DNA of 64,000 bases from DASUPK01 sp963795665 (GTDB taxonomy: Bacteria; Actinomycetota; Thermoleophilia; Solirubrobacterales; 70-9), in contig CAWCIP010000008.1 of assembly GCA_963795665.1 (NCBI GenBank), positions 38,834 to 102,833 of the forward strand, in the 5' to 3' direction. Under the pieces are notes generated by a model. The model did not search any database and was not told the DNA's origin. It worked only from the letters and a program-made list of their open reading frames with translations. Both the position numbers and the translations under genes were made by a program. Shown here piece by piece: positions 7,029-14,700 of the stretch (the stretch's first letter is position 1; each line of letters begins with the position of its first letter).

Positions 7029-9676
7029 TCAGGCGGTCAGCTGGTCCCTGATCTCCGCCATCAGCTTCTTCGGGAGCCCGGGAACCGCGTCGAGATCGTC
7101 TACGGAGGAGAAGCCGTCCTGGCGCTCGCGGTAGGCGATCAAGCGGGTGGCCTGGGTCACTGACATACCCAGCTCGCGGAACTGCTCGAAGGTTGCCTTG
7201 TTGACGTCGAGCGGGGCGCCGCTGCGGCGGGGCTTGGGCTTTGCATTCGCCTTCGCCTTCGTGTCCTTGGCCTTGGTCTCCTTCGCCTTTGAGGCGCTCT
7301 TCGATCCGGCGCTCGCCTTCGCCTTCGATCCCTTGGTACCTCGCTTCGACTGCGCATCCTTCTTTGCCTTGGCGGCCTTGGCCTTTCGCTGCTGCGCAGC
7401 CTTCGCGCGGGCCGCCTTCTTCTCGGCGCGCTCTCCTTCTCCCGCGCCGCCTTCTTCTCCGCGGCCTCCTTCTCCCCGGCCTCCTTGTCGGCCTTCTCCT
7501 TCGCCTCCTGCTTGGCCCGCTTGGCCTCGCCCTCCCGCTTGGCCTGTTTCTCCTGATCGCGTGCGGCGGCCTTCTCGGCGCGCCTCGTGCGCCGGGCCTG
7601 GGCCCGCCGGCGGAGAAAGCCGACCTTGGGCTCGACCGCATCCTGCTCGTCGGTCTCGGGCTCGGCGACCTCGGCCGCGGCCTCCTCGGGCAGCTCGATT
7701 CCGACCGAGGCCGCATGCGCCTGCGCGCCGCTGGCCCGGTCCATCACGGACTTGATCCGGTCCTCGAGCTGGCGGAAGCGACCCTCGCGCTCCTCCGTCA
7801 CCTTCTTGCGGTCCTCGTCGGAGGCCTCTCCGAGCTTGCTCTCGGCGGACTCGGCCCGGTCCTCGGCCTCGCGCAGCTGGTGCTCGGCGGCCTTCAGGGC
7901 CCGGGCTGCCTCCTCGAGCTCCGCGGCCAGCTCGTGCTCGCGCTCGGCGAATGACCGCTCCGCCGCCTCCTCGGCCTCGCGCTTGGCCTGAGCCGCCTGG
8001 CGCTGGGCGCGCCCCTCCGCCTCGCGCTCCAGCTTCGCGACCGCCTGTTGCATGCGTTCCTCGGCTTCGGCGCTGGCCCTGTCGGCCGCCTCGGTGCGGG
8101 CGGCGGCAAGCCGCTCCTTGACGCCGCGCTCGGCCTCGCGGTGGAGGGCGCGGGTCTGGCCGCGGAGCCACTCGGCCGCGGCGTTCCGGGCCTCGGCCTC
8201 CGCGTCGAGCCGCGCGGTCTCGGTCGCCTCGACCTTCGCCTCGGCTCGCTTGGCCCGGCTCTCGGACTTCTCGATCAGCTGCTCGCGTGACCCCCGTTCC
8301 TCCTCGAGCTCGGTGCGGAGCGTCTGGATCTCGGCCTGGAGCCGGCGCTCGGTCTCGGCGCGGACGGTCTCGCTGGTGACCTGGACTCGCTCCTCTGCCT
8401 CCGCCCGGAGCGTCCGCTCCTGCTCGGCCAGGCGGCGCTCGGCCTCCCCGGCCATCCGGGCCTGCGTGTCGGTCTCGACCTTGGAGAGGGCCTCCTGGAT
8501 CTTTGCGTCGGACTCGGCCTGCAGGCGGCGCATCTCGGCGTCGAGTCGTTCCTCGGTTTCGCCTTGCAGCCGGGTCTGCTCCGCGGCCAGCCTCGACTCG
8601 GCACCCTCGACCCGTTCGCCGGCAGCCTCGATCTGCTCCGCGATCTCGTCCAGTCGGCGCTGCGCCGCCTCGGCGGCCTCCGTCGCCGCCTCGTGCTCGC
8701 GGCGCAGGGATCGCTCACGCATCTTGAGCTCGGACTCGAAGCGGAGCTCGGCCGCTCGGCGGGCGGAGTCGACCTCCTCGCGCGCCCGCGCGTCGGCGTC
8801 CGACTTGATGTCGGCGATCCGCTTGGCGAGCTGTTGCTCGAGCTGGCGGCGAATGGTGCGCTCCAGCTCGGCGCGGGTCTCCTCCAGCCGCTCACGCTCC
8901 CGGGCGGAGAGGCGCTCCTCGGCCTCGGCCACCTCGGCCTTGGCCTGGTCGGAGGCCTGGGAGCGGATCTCCTCCTCGGCCTCCCGGCGGGCCCCCTCGA
9001 CCGCCTCCTGGATGCGCGCCTCGGTCTCGGTCTCCATTGCGGCGATCTGGGCCTTGAGCTGCTCGGTGTGCTCGCGCAGCCTCTGATCCGCCTCCCGGCG
9101 GACCTTGCGCTCGGCCTCCTCCCGAACCTGCTCGGAGTCCCCGCCCGCGCTCTCGGCGCGCTCCAGCCTGTTGCGGGCGTCCTTCAGGGCGGCCGCCGCC
9201 TGGTCGCGCTCGTCGATCAGCTCCTTCTCGCGAGACAGCATGCGCCGCTCGAGCTCGGCCTCGAGCTCGCGCCGGACGTCGCCGCGCTGCTCGCGCAGCC
9301 AGTTGGCCGCGTCCTCGCGGGCCCGCGAATCGGTGACCGTGACGTCTCCCGCCGAGGCGCGGGCCTCGGCTTCCTCGAGACGGCGCTGGACCTCCTCGAG
9401 GGACCTGGACGCTCGCTCGCGCTCGTGCTCGAGGTCGTCCTCGAGGGCCAGGATCTCCGCGGTCGCCCTCTCCTCGGCCTGGCGGCGGGCGGCGTCGACC
9501 GCCTGCTCCATCCGGTCGTCTCGCTCGCCGTCGGCGGGGCCTGTGCCCGGGGGGCCGGCGGGCTCGCTGGCGACCGGGCGATCCTCGGCACCCGCGACGG
9601 GGCGGACGACCGGGGTGCGCTTCGGGGCGGGCCGAGCCTTTGGCTGCTCCGCGCCATCGTTGGGGCGCTCGGTCAT
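7029..9676 (-). CDS. Long coiled-coil protein with C-terminal ComEA-type helix-hairpin-helix domain, frameshifted
   Basis: The start at 9676 (MTERPNDGAEQ) leads into a Pro-rich segment of about 60 residues. Then comes some 600 residues of almost uninterrupted heptad coiled coil rich in Glu, Arg, Ala and Gln. A Lys/Ala-rich linker follows, and a C-terminal helix-hairpin-helix: LDVNKATFEQFRELG with YRERQDGFSSVDDLDAVPGL, the DNA-binding ComEA/HHH_3 type. The N-terminal frame runs into Arg-rich nonsense after about position 7437. The Lys/Ala linker and HHH lie in another frame (down to 7029), which needs one base restored near 7430-7437 (EKKAAREKE must continue as RAEKKAARAK). The joined product would be about 880 residues. 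I do not recognise a named family. A structural or DNA-tethering role is inference. Confidence 0.7.
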
Positions 9677-9840
9677 CGAGGCGGTCACTCTACGCGACGT
9701 GTGCGCCGGACCTCGGCTCGACGAAGCACCGGCGAGGGCGGATTTGGCGCGGAGGCGTTCGCCTTCGGCCACACGCCGGTCTGGTTCGGTTCGCCGGCGA
9801 CGGCGAGCCTCGCGGAAACGAGCCCGAGGAGGTTTTGTTC

Positions 9841-10083
9841 ATGCGAGAACTCGTCGCCCGAGCCCAGCTCGCCGTCAACGATCTGAGCCGCCGGCTGCTG
9901 GCTCCCCCGTCCCGGAGCGGCCAGGGGACGGTGGAGTACGTCGGCCTGATCCTGCTGGTCGCCCTGCTGATGGTGGGGATGGTGGCCGCGATGAAGGGCT
10001 TTCAGGGCAAGCAGGGGCTGGAGCTGGCCCAGACGATCGTCGACAAGATCCGCGAGGCGGTGGGCCAGGTCACGTTCAAGTGA
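9841..10083 (+). CDS. Flp-type pilin-like protein (class III signal peptide)
   Basis: This 80-residue protein has a prepilin cleavage motif: RSG then QGTVEYVGLILLVALLMVGM. Cleavage after Gly would leave Glu at +5 and Tyr at +6, the signature of Flp/Tad pilins and related archaeal-like pilins. A single hydrophobic helix follows, then a short amphipathic tail (KIREAVGQVTFK). The ATG at 9841 is chosen for its strong Shine-Dalgarno GAGGAGG, 8 nt away. The frame is open further upstream but has no family similarity. No tadA, tadB, cpaB or prepilin peptidase is nearby, so the assembly machinery must be elsewhere. Confidence 0.78.
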   Translation: MRELVARAQLAVNDLSRRLLAPPSRSGQGTVEYVGLILLVALLMVGMVAAMKGFQGKQGLELAQTIVDKIREAVGQVTFK

Positions 10084-10135
10084 CCCAAGGCCGCTCCACT
10101 TGGGGAGCGAAGGGCGAAGCCCGGAGCGACTTGGG
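10084..10135 (+). repeat. Nested inverted repeats after the pilin gene
   Basis: The outer arms CCCAAG (10084-10089) and CTTGGG (10130-10135) are stacked on CGCTCC (10092-10097) and GGAGCG (10123-10128). Inside is GGGC-GAA-GCCC (10112-10122). A second GGAGCG at 10104-10109 can compete for the same CGCTCC arm, so two folds are possible. It may terminate the pilin transcript. There is no T-run. Confidence 0.5.
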
Positions 10136-10203
10136 TGGGGCGGCCGCTGTGGTCACTGCCTGATGGCGAAGCCGGGTCTCTCAACCGTGAGAGACTGGCC
10201 CGC

Positions 10204-10938
10204 ATGCCCGCCAGCCGCAGCTATGACCGCGCTCCTGCCGACCTCCGCCCGGTGACGATCGAGCCGGGCTTCGTCCGGACCGCCGACGGATCGGCCCTGA
10301 TCTCGCAGGGCGAGACTCGCGTGATCTGCACCGCCTCGGTGAGCGAGAACGTGCCCCGCTGGATGGAGGGCAAGGGGCGCGGCTGGGTCACCGGCGAGTA
10401 CGCGATGCTGCCGGCCTCCACCGGCGACCGCAAGGCCCGCGACATCAGCCGCGGCAAGCAGGACGGGCGCGGCGTCGAGATCCAGAGGCTGATCGGCCGG
10501 TCGCTGCGCGGGGTGGTGGACTTCAAGGCCCTCGGCGAGCGATCCGTCTACGTCGACTGCGACGTCCTGCAGGCCGACGGCGGCACCCGCTGCGCCGCGA
10601 TCACCGGCGGGTTCGTGGCGCTGCAGAGCGCACTCGCGAAGCTGGTCGACGCCGGGACGATCGACGCCCTGCCGCTCAACCAGTCGGTGGCCGCGGTGAG
10701 CGTCGGGATGGTTGACGGTAGGGCGCTCTGCGACCTGGACTACGACGAGGACTCGACCGCGGAGGTGGACGCGAACGTGGTGATGACCGGCGACGGCGGC
10801 CTGGTCGAGGTTCAGGCGACCGCGGAGCGAACGCCGCTCTCCCGGGCCTCGCTCGACGAGCTCCTCGCGCTCGCCGAGGCCGGGATCGCGAGGCTGCGCG
10901 AAGCACAGGAATCCGCAGTCGGCGAGCTCCCCGCCTGA
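10204..10938 (+). CDS. rph: Ribonuclease PH
   Basis: RNase PH is a phosphate-dependent 3'-to-5' exoribonuclease that trims tRNA 3' ends. The 244-residue product starting at ATG 10204 (MPASRSYDRAPADLRPV) matches family length. Recognisable features are RPVTIEPGFVRTADGSALIS near the start, the phosphate-site region WVTGEYAMLPAST, then RKARDISRGKQDGRGVEIQRLIGRSLR and LDYDEDSTAEVDANVV. The frame is open to 10135, but the extra residues are not conserved. rdgB follows 16 bp downstream, a common pairing in actinobacteria. Confidence 0.95.
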   Translation: MPASRSYDRAPADLRPVTIEPGFVRTADGSALISQGETRVICTASVSENVPRWMEGKGRGWVTGEYAMLPASTGDRKARDISRGKQDGRGVEIQRLIGRSLRGVVDFKALGERSVYVDCDVLQADGGTRCAAITGGFVALQSALAKLVDAGTIDALPLNQSVAAVSVGMVDGRALCDLDYDEDSTAEVDANVVMTGDGGLVEVQATAERTPLSRASLDELLALAEAGIARLREAQESAVGELPA

Positions 10939-10954
10939 CAGCATCTAGCCGGCG

Positions 10955-11548
10955 ATGTCGGCTCTCGTCCTAGCGACCCGGAACGAGCACAAGCTCCGCG
11001 AGCTCCGCGAGGCGCTGCCCGGAGTCGAGATCGATCCGCTGCCGCCCGAGATCGAGCTGCCGCCCGAGGACGGTGAGACATTCGCCGAGAACGCGCTCGG
11101 CAAGGCGCGCGCGGCGCACGCCGCGACCGGCCGCGCCGCGGTCGCCGACGACTCCGGGATCGAGGCGTACGGCCTGGGAGGCAGGCCCGGGGTGCGCTCG
11201 GCGCGCTACGCCGGCGAGGGGGCGAGCGACGAGCAGAACCTGGCGAAGCTGCTCGAGGAGGTCGGCCGCCAGGAGGACCGGCGCGTGGCGTACGTCTGCG
11301 CGATCGCCCTGGTGGAGGAGGACGGATCCGAGTCGGTGTTCGAGGGTCGCTGCGAGGGGACGCTGGCGAGCGAGCCGCGGGGGAGCGGCGGCTTCGGCTA
11401 CGACCCGGCCTTCGTCCCGGATGACACCCCTCCGGGCGACGACCGGACCATGGCCGAGCTGACCCCGGCCGAGAAGCACGCGATCAGCCACCGCGGCAGG
11501 GCGGCGAGGAAGCTCGCGGCCCACCTCGGCGTGCAGGTGCCGGGATGA
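10955..11548 (+). CDS. rdgB: Non-canonical purine NTP pyrophosphatase (XTP/dITP diphosphatase)
   Basis: This HAM1/RdgB enzyme hydrolyses dITP, XTP and ITP to monophosphates and so keeps deaminated purines out of nucleic acids. The 197-residue protein starts with LVLATRNEHKLRELREALP. It carries ETFAENALGKARAA, the catalytic AVADDSGIEAYGLGGRPGVRSARYAG, then GSGGFGYDPAFVPDD and the C-terminal AEKHAISHRGRA. Every family signature is present. Its stop overlaps the ATG of the next gene by 4 bp, and it lies downstream of rph, so rph-rdgB-CDF is probably one transcript. Confidence 0.95.
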   Translation: MSALVLATRNEHKLRELREALPGVEIDPLPPEIELPPEDGETFAENALGKARAAHAATGRAAVADDSGIEAYGLGGRPGVRSARYAGEGASDEQNLAKLLEEVGRQEDRRVAYVCAIALVEEDGSESVFEGRCEGTLASEPRGSGGFGYDPAFVPDDTPPGDDRTMAELTPAEKHAISHRGRAARKLAAHLGVQVPG

Positions 11549-12486
11549 GCTCCATCGGGCCGGTGGGTCGAAGCCGCATCACCAAGCCGAGGGCCGCCGC
11601 CGTCTCGATCGCCTCCAACTCCGCCCTGATCGCCCTGAAGCTGTCGGCAGCCGCGATCACCGGCTCCGTCGCGATCCTGAGCGAGGCCCTTCATTCGATG
11701 ATCGACCTGATCGCCTCGGTGATCGCGTTCATCTCGGTGAGGCGCGCCGACGAGCCGGCCGACGTCGAGCATCCCTACGGGCACGAGAAGCTCGAGAGCC
11801 TCGCCGCCTCGATCGAGGGGATGCTCATCCTGGCCGGCGCGGGGCTGATCGTCTACGAGTCGGTCCACAGGCTCGCGACCGGCGCGGGTGTCGAGAAGCT
11901 CGGGGTGGGCATCGCGGTGATCGGCTTCTCCGCGCTCGCCAATGCGGGCGTCGCCGCCTTCCTCCGGCGACAGGCGCAGCGCCACCGCTCGCCCGCTCTC
12001 GCCGGCGACGCGGCTCACCTCGGCACCGACGCCCTCACCTCGGTGGGGGTCCTGATCGGCCTGGTGCTGGTCCAGATCACCGGGGCCGCGGCGATCGACT
12101 CCGCCGTCGCGATCGCCGTGGCGGTCGTGATCGTCTTCGCCGGGGTGCGGATCCTGCGGCAGTCCGCTGCGGCCCTGGTCGACGAGGCGCCCCCGGCGGA
12201 GGAGATGGACCGGGTCGAGGCGGCCATCGCCCGGGCGCGGTCCGGAGCGCCCGAGATCGTCGGCTACCACAAGCTCCGCGCCCGGACGACAGGCCGCCGG
12301 CTCTACGTCGACCTGCACGTGCAGTTCCGCACCGGCACCACACTGGAGCGGGCGCACGCGCTCGCGCATGAGCTGCGCGACGCGATCGAGTCCGACCTGG
12401 GCGACGCCGAGGTCCTCATCCACGTGGAGCCGGAGAGCTCCCGCCGGGATCCAGCCGAGTCGCCTCAGGCCTTCCGTGCCGGCTAG
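11545..12486 (+). CDS. Cation diffusion facilitator (CDF) family metal transporter
   Basis: CDF proteins exchange cytoplasmic divalent metals (Zn, Fe, Mn, Co) for protons across the membrane. The 313-residue product has six predicted membrane helices. The intramembrane metal site is seen as His50-x3-Asp54 (EALHSMIDL) and His158-x3-Asp162 (AAHLGTDAL), the HxxxD/HxxxD arrangement. The usual HPYGHEKLE loop is at residues 76-83. A C-terminal cytoplasmic ferredoxin-like domain (residues 210-300) contains LYVDLHVQF and AHALAHELRDAI. The start overlaps the rdgB stop (ATGA). Metal preference is not predictable with confidence. Confidence 0.92.
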   Translation: MSSIGPVGRSRITKPRAAAVSIASNSALIALKLSAAAITGSVAILSEALHSMIDLIASVIAFISVRRADEPADVEHPYGHEKLESLAASIEGMLILAGAGLIVYESVHRLATGAGVEKLGVGIAVIGFSALANAGVAAFLRRQAQRHRSPALAGDAAHLGTDALTSVGVLIGLVLVQITGAAAIDSAVAIAVAVVIVFAGVRILRQSAAALVDEAPPAEEMDRVEAAIARARSGAPEIVGYHKLRARTTGRRLYVDLHVQFRTGTTLERAHALAHELRDAIESDLGDAEVLIHVEPESSRRDPAESPQAFRAG

Positions 12487-12520
12487 CGGCCACCAGGCCG
12501 CGGTCTGATGGCGAAGCCGG
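12486..12520 (+). repeat. Partial copy of the dispersed hairpin repeat
   Basis: GCGGCC (12486-12491), loop ACCA, GGCCGC (12496-12501), then GGTCTGATGGCGAAGCCGG. Stem length, loop style and the TGATGGCGAAGCC tail match the full copies, but the flanking GGG/CCC is lost. The same tail, TGATGGCGAAGCCGG, also occurs at 10161-10175 without a clear hairpin. Confidence 0.5.
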
Positions 12521-12521
12521 T

Positions 12522-12662
12522 CTACAGCAAGTTCACGGCGGCGGCCAGCCCCACGGCGCCGACCACGATGCTGTAGCCCGTGTATCCGCCGACGGCCAGG
12601 AGGACCACCGAGATCCCGCAGATGATCACGACGGTGAGCCAGGAGCTCTGCTGGAGAGTCAC
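12522..12662 (-). CDS. Small membrane protein (46 residues)
   Basis: A GTG at 12662 opens a 46-codon frame encoding VTLQQSSWLTVVIICG, a long hydrophobic stretch, and a tail ending AAAVNLL. It would form one or two transmembrane helices with almost no soluble part. It is divergent from the Roadblock gene with only 18 bp between the two starts, and convergent with the CDF gene. I recognise no family. Support comes from the uninterrupted hydrophobic frame and the lack of any other feature in this gap. No strong Shine-Dalgarno is visible. Confidence 0.5.
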   Translation of the reverse strand: MTLQQSSWLTVVIICGISVVLLAVGGYTGYSIVVGAVGLAAAVNLL

Positions 12663-12680
12663 GCTCGCTATTTTGACCTA

Positions 12681-13046
12681 GTGCCGCCCGTTGACGCCCC
12701 GACCCTCTCCGACGCCGGCCGGGCCGTGTCCTATCTGGAGGAGATCTCGCCCGAGATGAGGGGTTGCGCGATCCTCTCCGGCGCCGGCGAGGTCCTGGCG
12801 GCGAGCGGCGACAGCGATCGCTGGGGTGAGGCCGGGCGCGATCTGGTGGCCGCCGCCGACGCCGCGGGCAGCGAGCCGGTCGCCCACGCGCACATCGCCA
12901 CCGGCGACGGAGAGGCCTTCTGCGTCCGAGAGGGCGGACTGACCGCGGTGGCCGTCACCGAGCGCTTCACGTTGGCGTCGCTGATGCTCTTCGACATGCG
13001 GATCGCGCTTCGTCAGCTGGCCGCGTCGGGCGGCGGCGCCGTATGA
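12681..13046 (+). CDS. Roadblock/LC7-like domain protein
   Basis: This 121-residue protein has the alternating helix/strand pattern of Roadblock/LC7 proteins: an N-terminal helix (SDAGRAVSYLEEISPE), then MRGCAILSGAGEVLAASGD and a later AFCVREGGLTAVAVTERFTLASLMLFDMRIALRQL. In bacteria such proteins usually regulate small Ras-like GTPases (MglA/MglB type) or act as signalling scaffolds. No GTPase gene is nearby. The start is GTG 12681, 6 nt after a TATTTT box, and probably leaderless. Its stop overlaps the next ATG, so it is coupled to the small basic protein and to tldD. Family assignment is moderately sure. Confidence 0.7.
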   Translation: MPPVDAPTLSDAGRAVSYLEEISPEMRGCAILSGAGEVLAASGDSDRWGEAGRDLVAAADAAGSEPVAHAHIATGDGEAFCVREGGLTAVAVTERFTLASLMLFDMRIALRQLAASGGGAV

Positions 13047-13279
13047 CGACCAAACCGCACCGGCTGCTGCTGGACCGGGTCTCCGGCTACGCCGACGAGG
13101 CGGCCGCATACCTCCGAAGGCGCCGGCACCTGCGCAAGCCATTCGCAAGGACCTACTACAGCGGCGGGCGCAGCGCCGCCTTTGCGGCCGACTCCGAGGA
13201 GGGGCGGGCGCTCTTCCTGGCCGCCTCTCGTCTGATCGAGGTCGCCGGCCCGCCGCGACGGGCGCGGAGCACGAAGTGA
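13043..13279 (+). CDS. Small basic hypothetical protein between Roadblock and tldD genes
   Basis: This 78-residue, Arg-rich protein is not recognised. It has a helical N-terminal half (LLLDRVSGYADEAAAYLRRRRHLRKPF), a short RTYYSGGRSAAF segment, a second helix (ALFLAASRLIEVAG) and a basic tail. It is embedded by 4-bp overlaps on both sides: ATGA with the Roadblock gene and GTGA with tldD. This argues strongly that it is expressed and stoichiometrically linked to them. It could be an adaptor between the Roadblock protein and TldD/TldE, or a substrate of the protease. Both ideas are inference. Confidence 0.65.
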   Translation: MTTKPHRLLLDRVSGYADEAAAYLRRRRHLRKPFARTYYSGGRSAAFAADSEEGRALFLAASRLIEVAGPPRRARSTK

Positions 13280-14661
13280 GCATGGTGGATGAGAGCGTCG
13301 CCGCTCGCGTCCTGGAGCGGGCGCTGTCCCACGGCGGCGACTTCGCTGAGCTCTTCTGCGAGGAGCGCCGGGGCTTCACCCTCTCGATCGACGAGTCCCG
13401 AGTCGAGCGCCCGCAATCGGGCAGCGAGCGGGGCGCCGGCATCCGGGTGATCGACGGCGAGGTGACCCGCTTCGCCCACGTCGACGGCCTGGCGGAGGAG
13501 GATCTGATGCGAGCGGCGGATGGGCTCGCCTCCGCCCTCGACGGCGACGGCACCGAGGCGCTGGCCCTGAAGGCCGCTGGGCCCCCCGAGCTGCAGGAGA
13601 TCGAGATCGATCCCGCGAGCGTCCCGGCCGAGCGCAAGGCCGAGGTCCTGAGAGAGCTCGACGAGCGCGCGCGTTCCGCCGGATCAGAGGTGGCCCAGGC
13701 CTCGGCGAGCTACAGCGAGGGGCGACGGCGCGTCGCCGTATTCAACTCCCAGGGCCTCGAGGCGAGCGACGACAGAACCCGGGTGCGCCTCGGGGTGCAG
13801 GTCGTGGCGCGCAAGAACGGCACGGTCGAGACAGGCTTCGAGACGCTCGGGGAGCACCGGGGCTTCGAGCTGCTCGATGGCGACCCCGCCCGGATCGCGG
13901 AACAGGCAGCAGGCAAGGCCCTGAAGCTGCTCGGCGCCGATCCGGCCCCCGCCGGTGAGATGACGGTGGTCGTCGGCGGTGGGTTCGGCGGTGTCCTCTT
14001 CCACGAGATGACCGGCCACGGCCTGGAGGCAGACGCGGTGCAGAAGGGCGCCAGCGTCTACGCGGGCAAGATGGGCGAGAAGGTCGCAGAGCCGCTCCTC
14101 AATGCCTATGACGACGGAGTCATGCCGCACGAGTGGGGGACCGGGGCCATCGACGACGAGGGAACCCCCTGCCAGCGGACCGCGGTGATCCAGGAAGGGA
14201 AGCTCACCTCCTATCTATACGACCGCCTCCGCGCTCGCCGGGATGGCGTCGATTCAACAGGCAACGGGCGGCGGGCGAGCTTCCGCGACCTGCCGATCCC
14301 GCGGATGACCAACACCTACATCGAGCCGGGAGACGCGGACCCGCAGGAGCTGATCGCGGAGGTGGACAAGGGCTTCTACGCCGTCTCCTTCGGCGGCGGC
14401 CAGGTCGAGCCCGCGACCGGCGACTTCGTCTTCGGGGTCTCCGAGGGCTATCTGATCGAGGGTGGCAAGGTGACCAAGCCGTGCCGAGGCGCGACCCTGA
14501 TCGGCAACTGCCTCCAGGCGCTCACCCGGATCGACGCGGTCGGGAACGACTTCGAGATGAAGACCGGCTTCTGCGGCAAGGCCGGCCAGACGGCGCCAGT
14601 CGGCACCGGCCAGGGGCACGTCCGGATCAAAGGCATGACCGTCGGCGGGACCGCCGTATGA
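13276..14661 (+). CDS. tldD: TldD family metalloprotease
   Basis: TldD is the zinc-bearing subunit of the TldD/TldE heterodimer, which degrades unfolded peptides and trims microcin and RiPP precursors in E. coli. The 461-residue product carries the zinc motif His243-Glu244-x3-His248 (LFHEMTGHGLEAD). It also has GTGAIDDEGTPCQRT, STGNGRRASFRDLPIPRMTNTYI and, near the C-terminus, GFCGKAGQTAPVGTGQG with the cysteine ligand region. The start is GTG 13276, coupled to the upstream stop. An ATG two codons later is possible. tldE follows directly. Confidence 0.94.
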   Translation: MSMVDESVAARVLERALSHGGDFAELFCEERRGFTLSIDESRVERPQSGSERGAGIRVIDGEVTRFAHVDGLAEEDLMRAADGLASALDGDGTEALALKAAGPPELQEIEIDPASVPAERKAEVLRELDERARSAGSEVAQASASYSEGRRRVAVFNSQGLEASDDRTRVRLGVQVVARKNGTVETGFETLGEHRGFELLDGDPARIAEQAAGKALKLLGADPAPAGEMTVVVGGGFGGVLFHEMTGHGLEADAVQKGASVYAGKMGEKVAEPLLNAYDDGVMPHEWGTGAIDDEGTPCQRTAVIQEGKLTSYLYDRLRARRDGVDSTGNGRRASFRDLPIPRMTNTYIEPGDADPQELIAEVDKGFYAVSFGGGQVEPATGDFVFGVSEGYLIEGGKVTKPCRGATLIGNCLQALTRIDAVGNDFEMKTGFCGKAGQTAPVGTGQGHVRIKGMTVGGTAV

Positions 14662-14700
14662 GACGCGAGGGCGCTCCGAAAGGAGCGACCCGTTTGATGG
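14658..14700 (+). repeat. Dispersed hairpin repeat, copy A (at tldD/tldE junction)
   Basis: GGG (14669-14671), stem CGCTCC (14672-14677), GAAA tetraloop, stem GGAGCG (14682-14687), an unpaired A, CCC, then GTTTGATGG. The hairpin lies between the tldD stop and the preferred tldE ATG, and its 3' arm supplies the GGAG Shine-Dalgarno. Full copies are also at 22961 and 46991. Confidence 0.65.

Noticed and set aside
8564..9886. 440-codon plus-strand frame opposite the coiled-coil gene
   Set aside because: The Leu/Gly-rich product is the antisense image of a Glu/Ala/Arg coiled coil.
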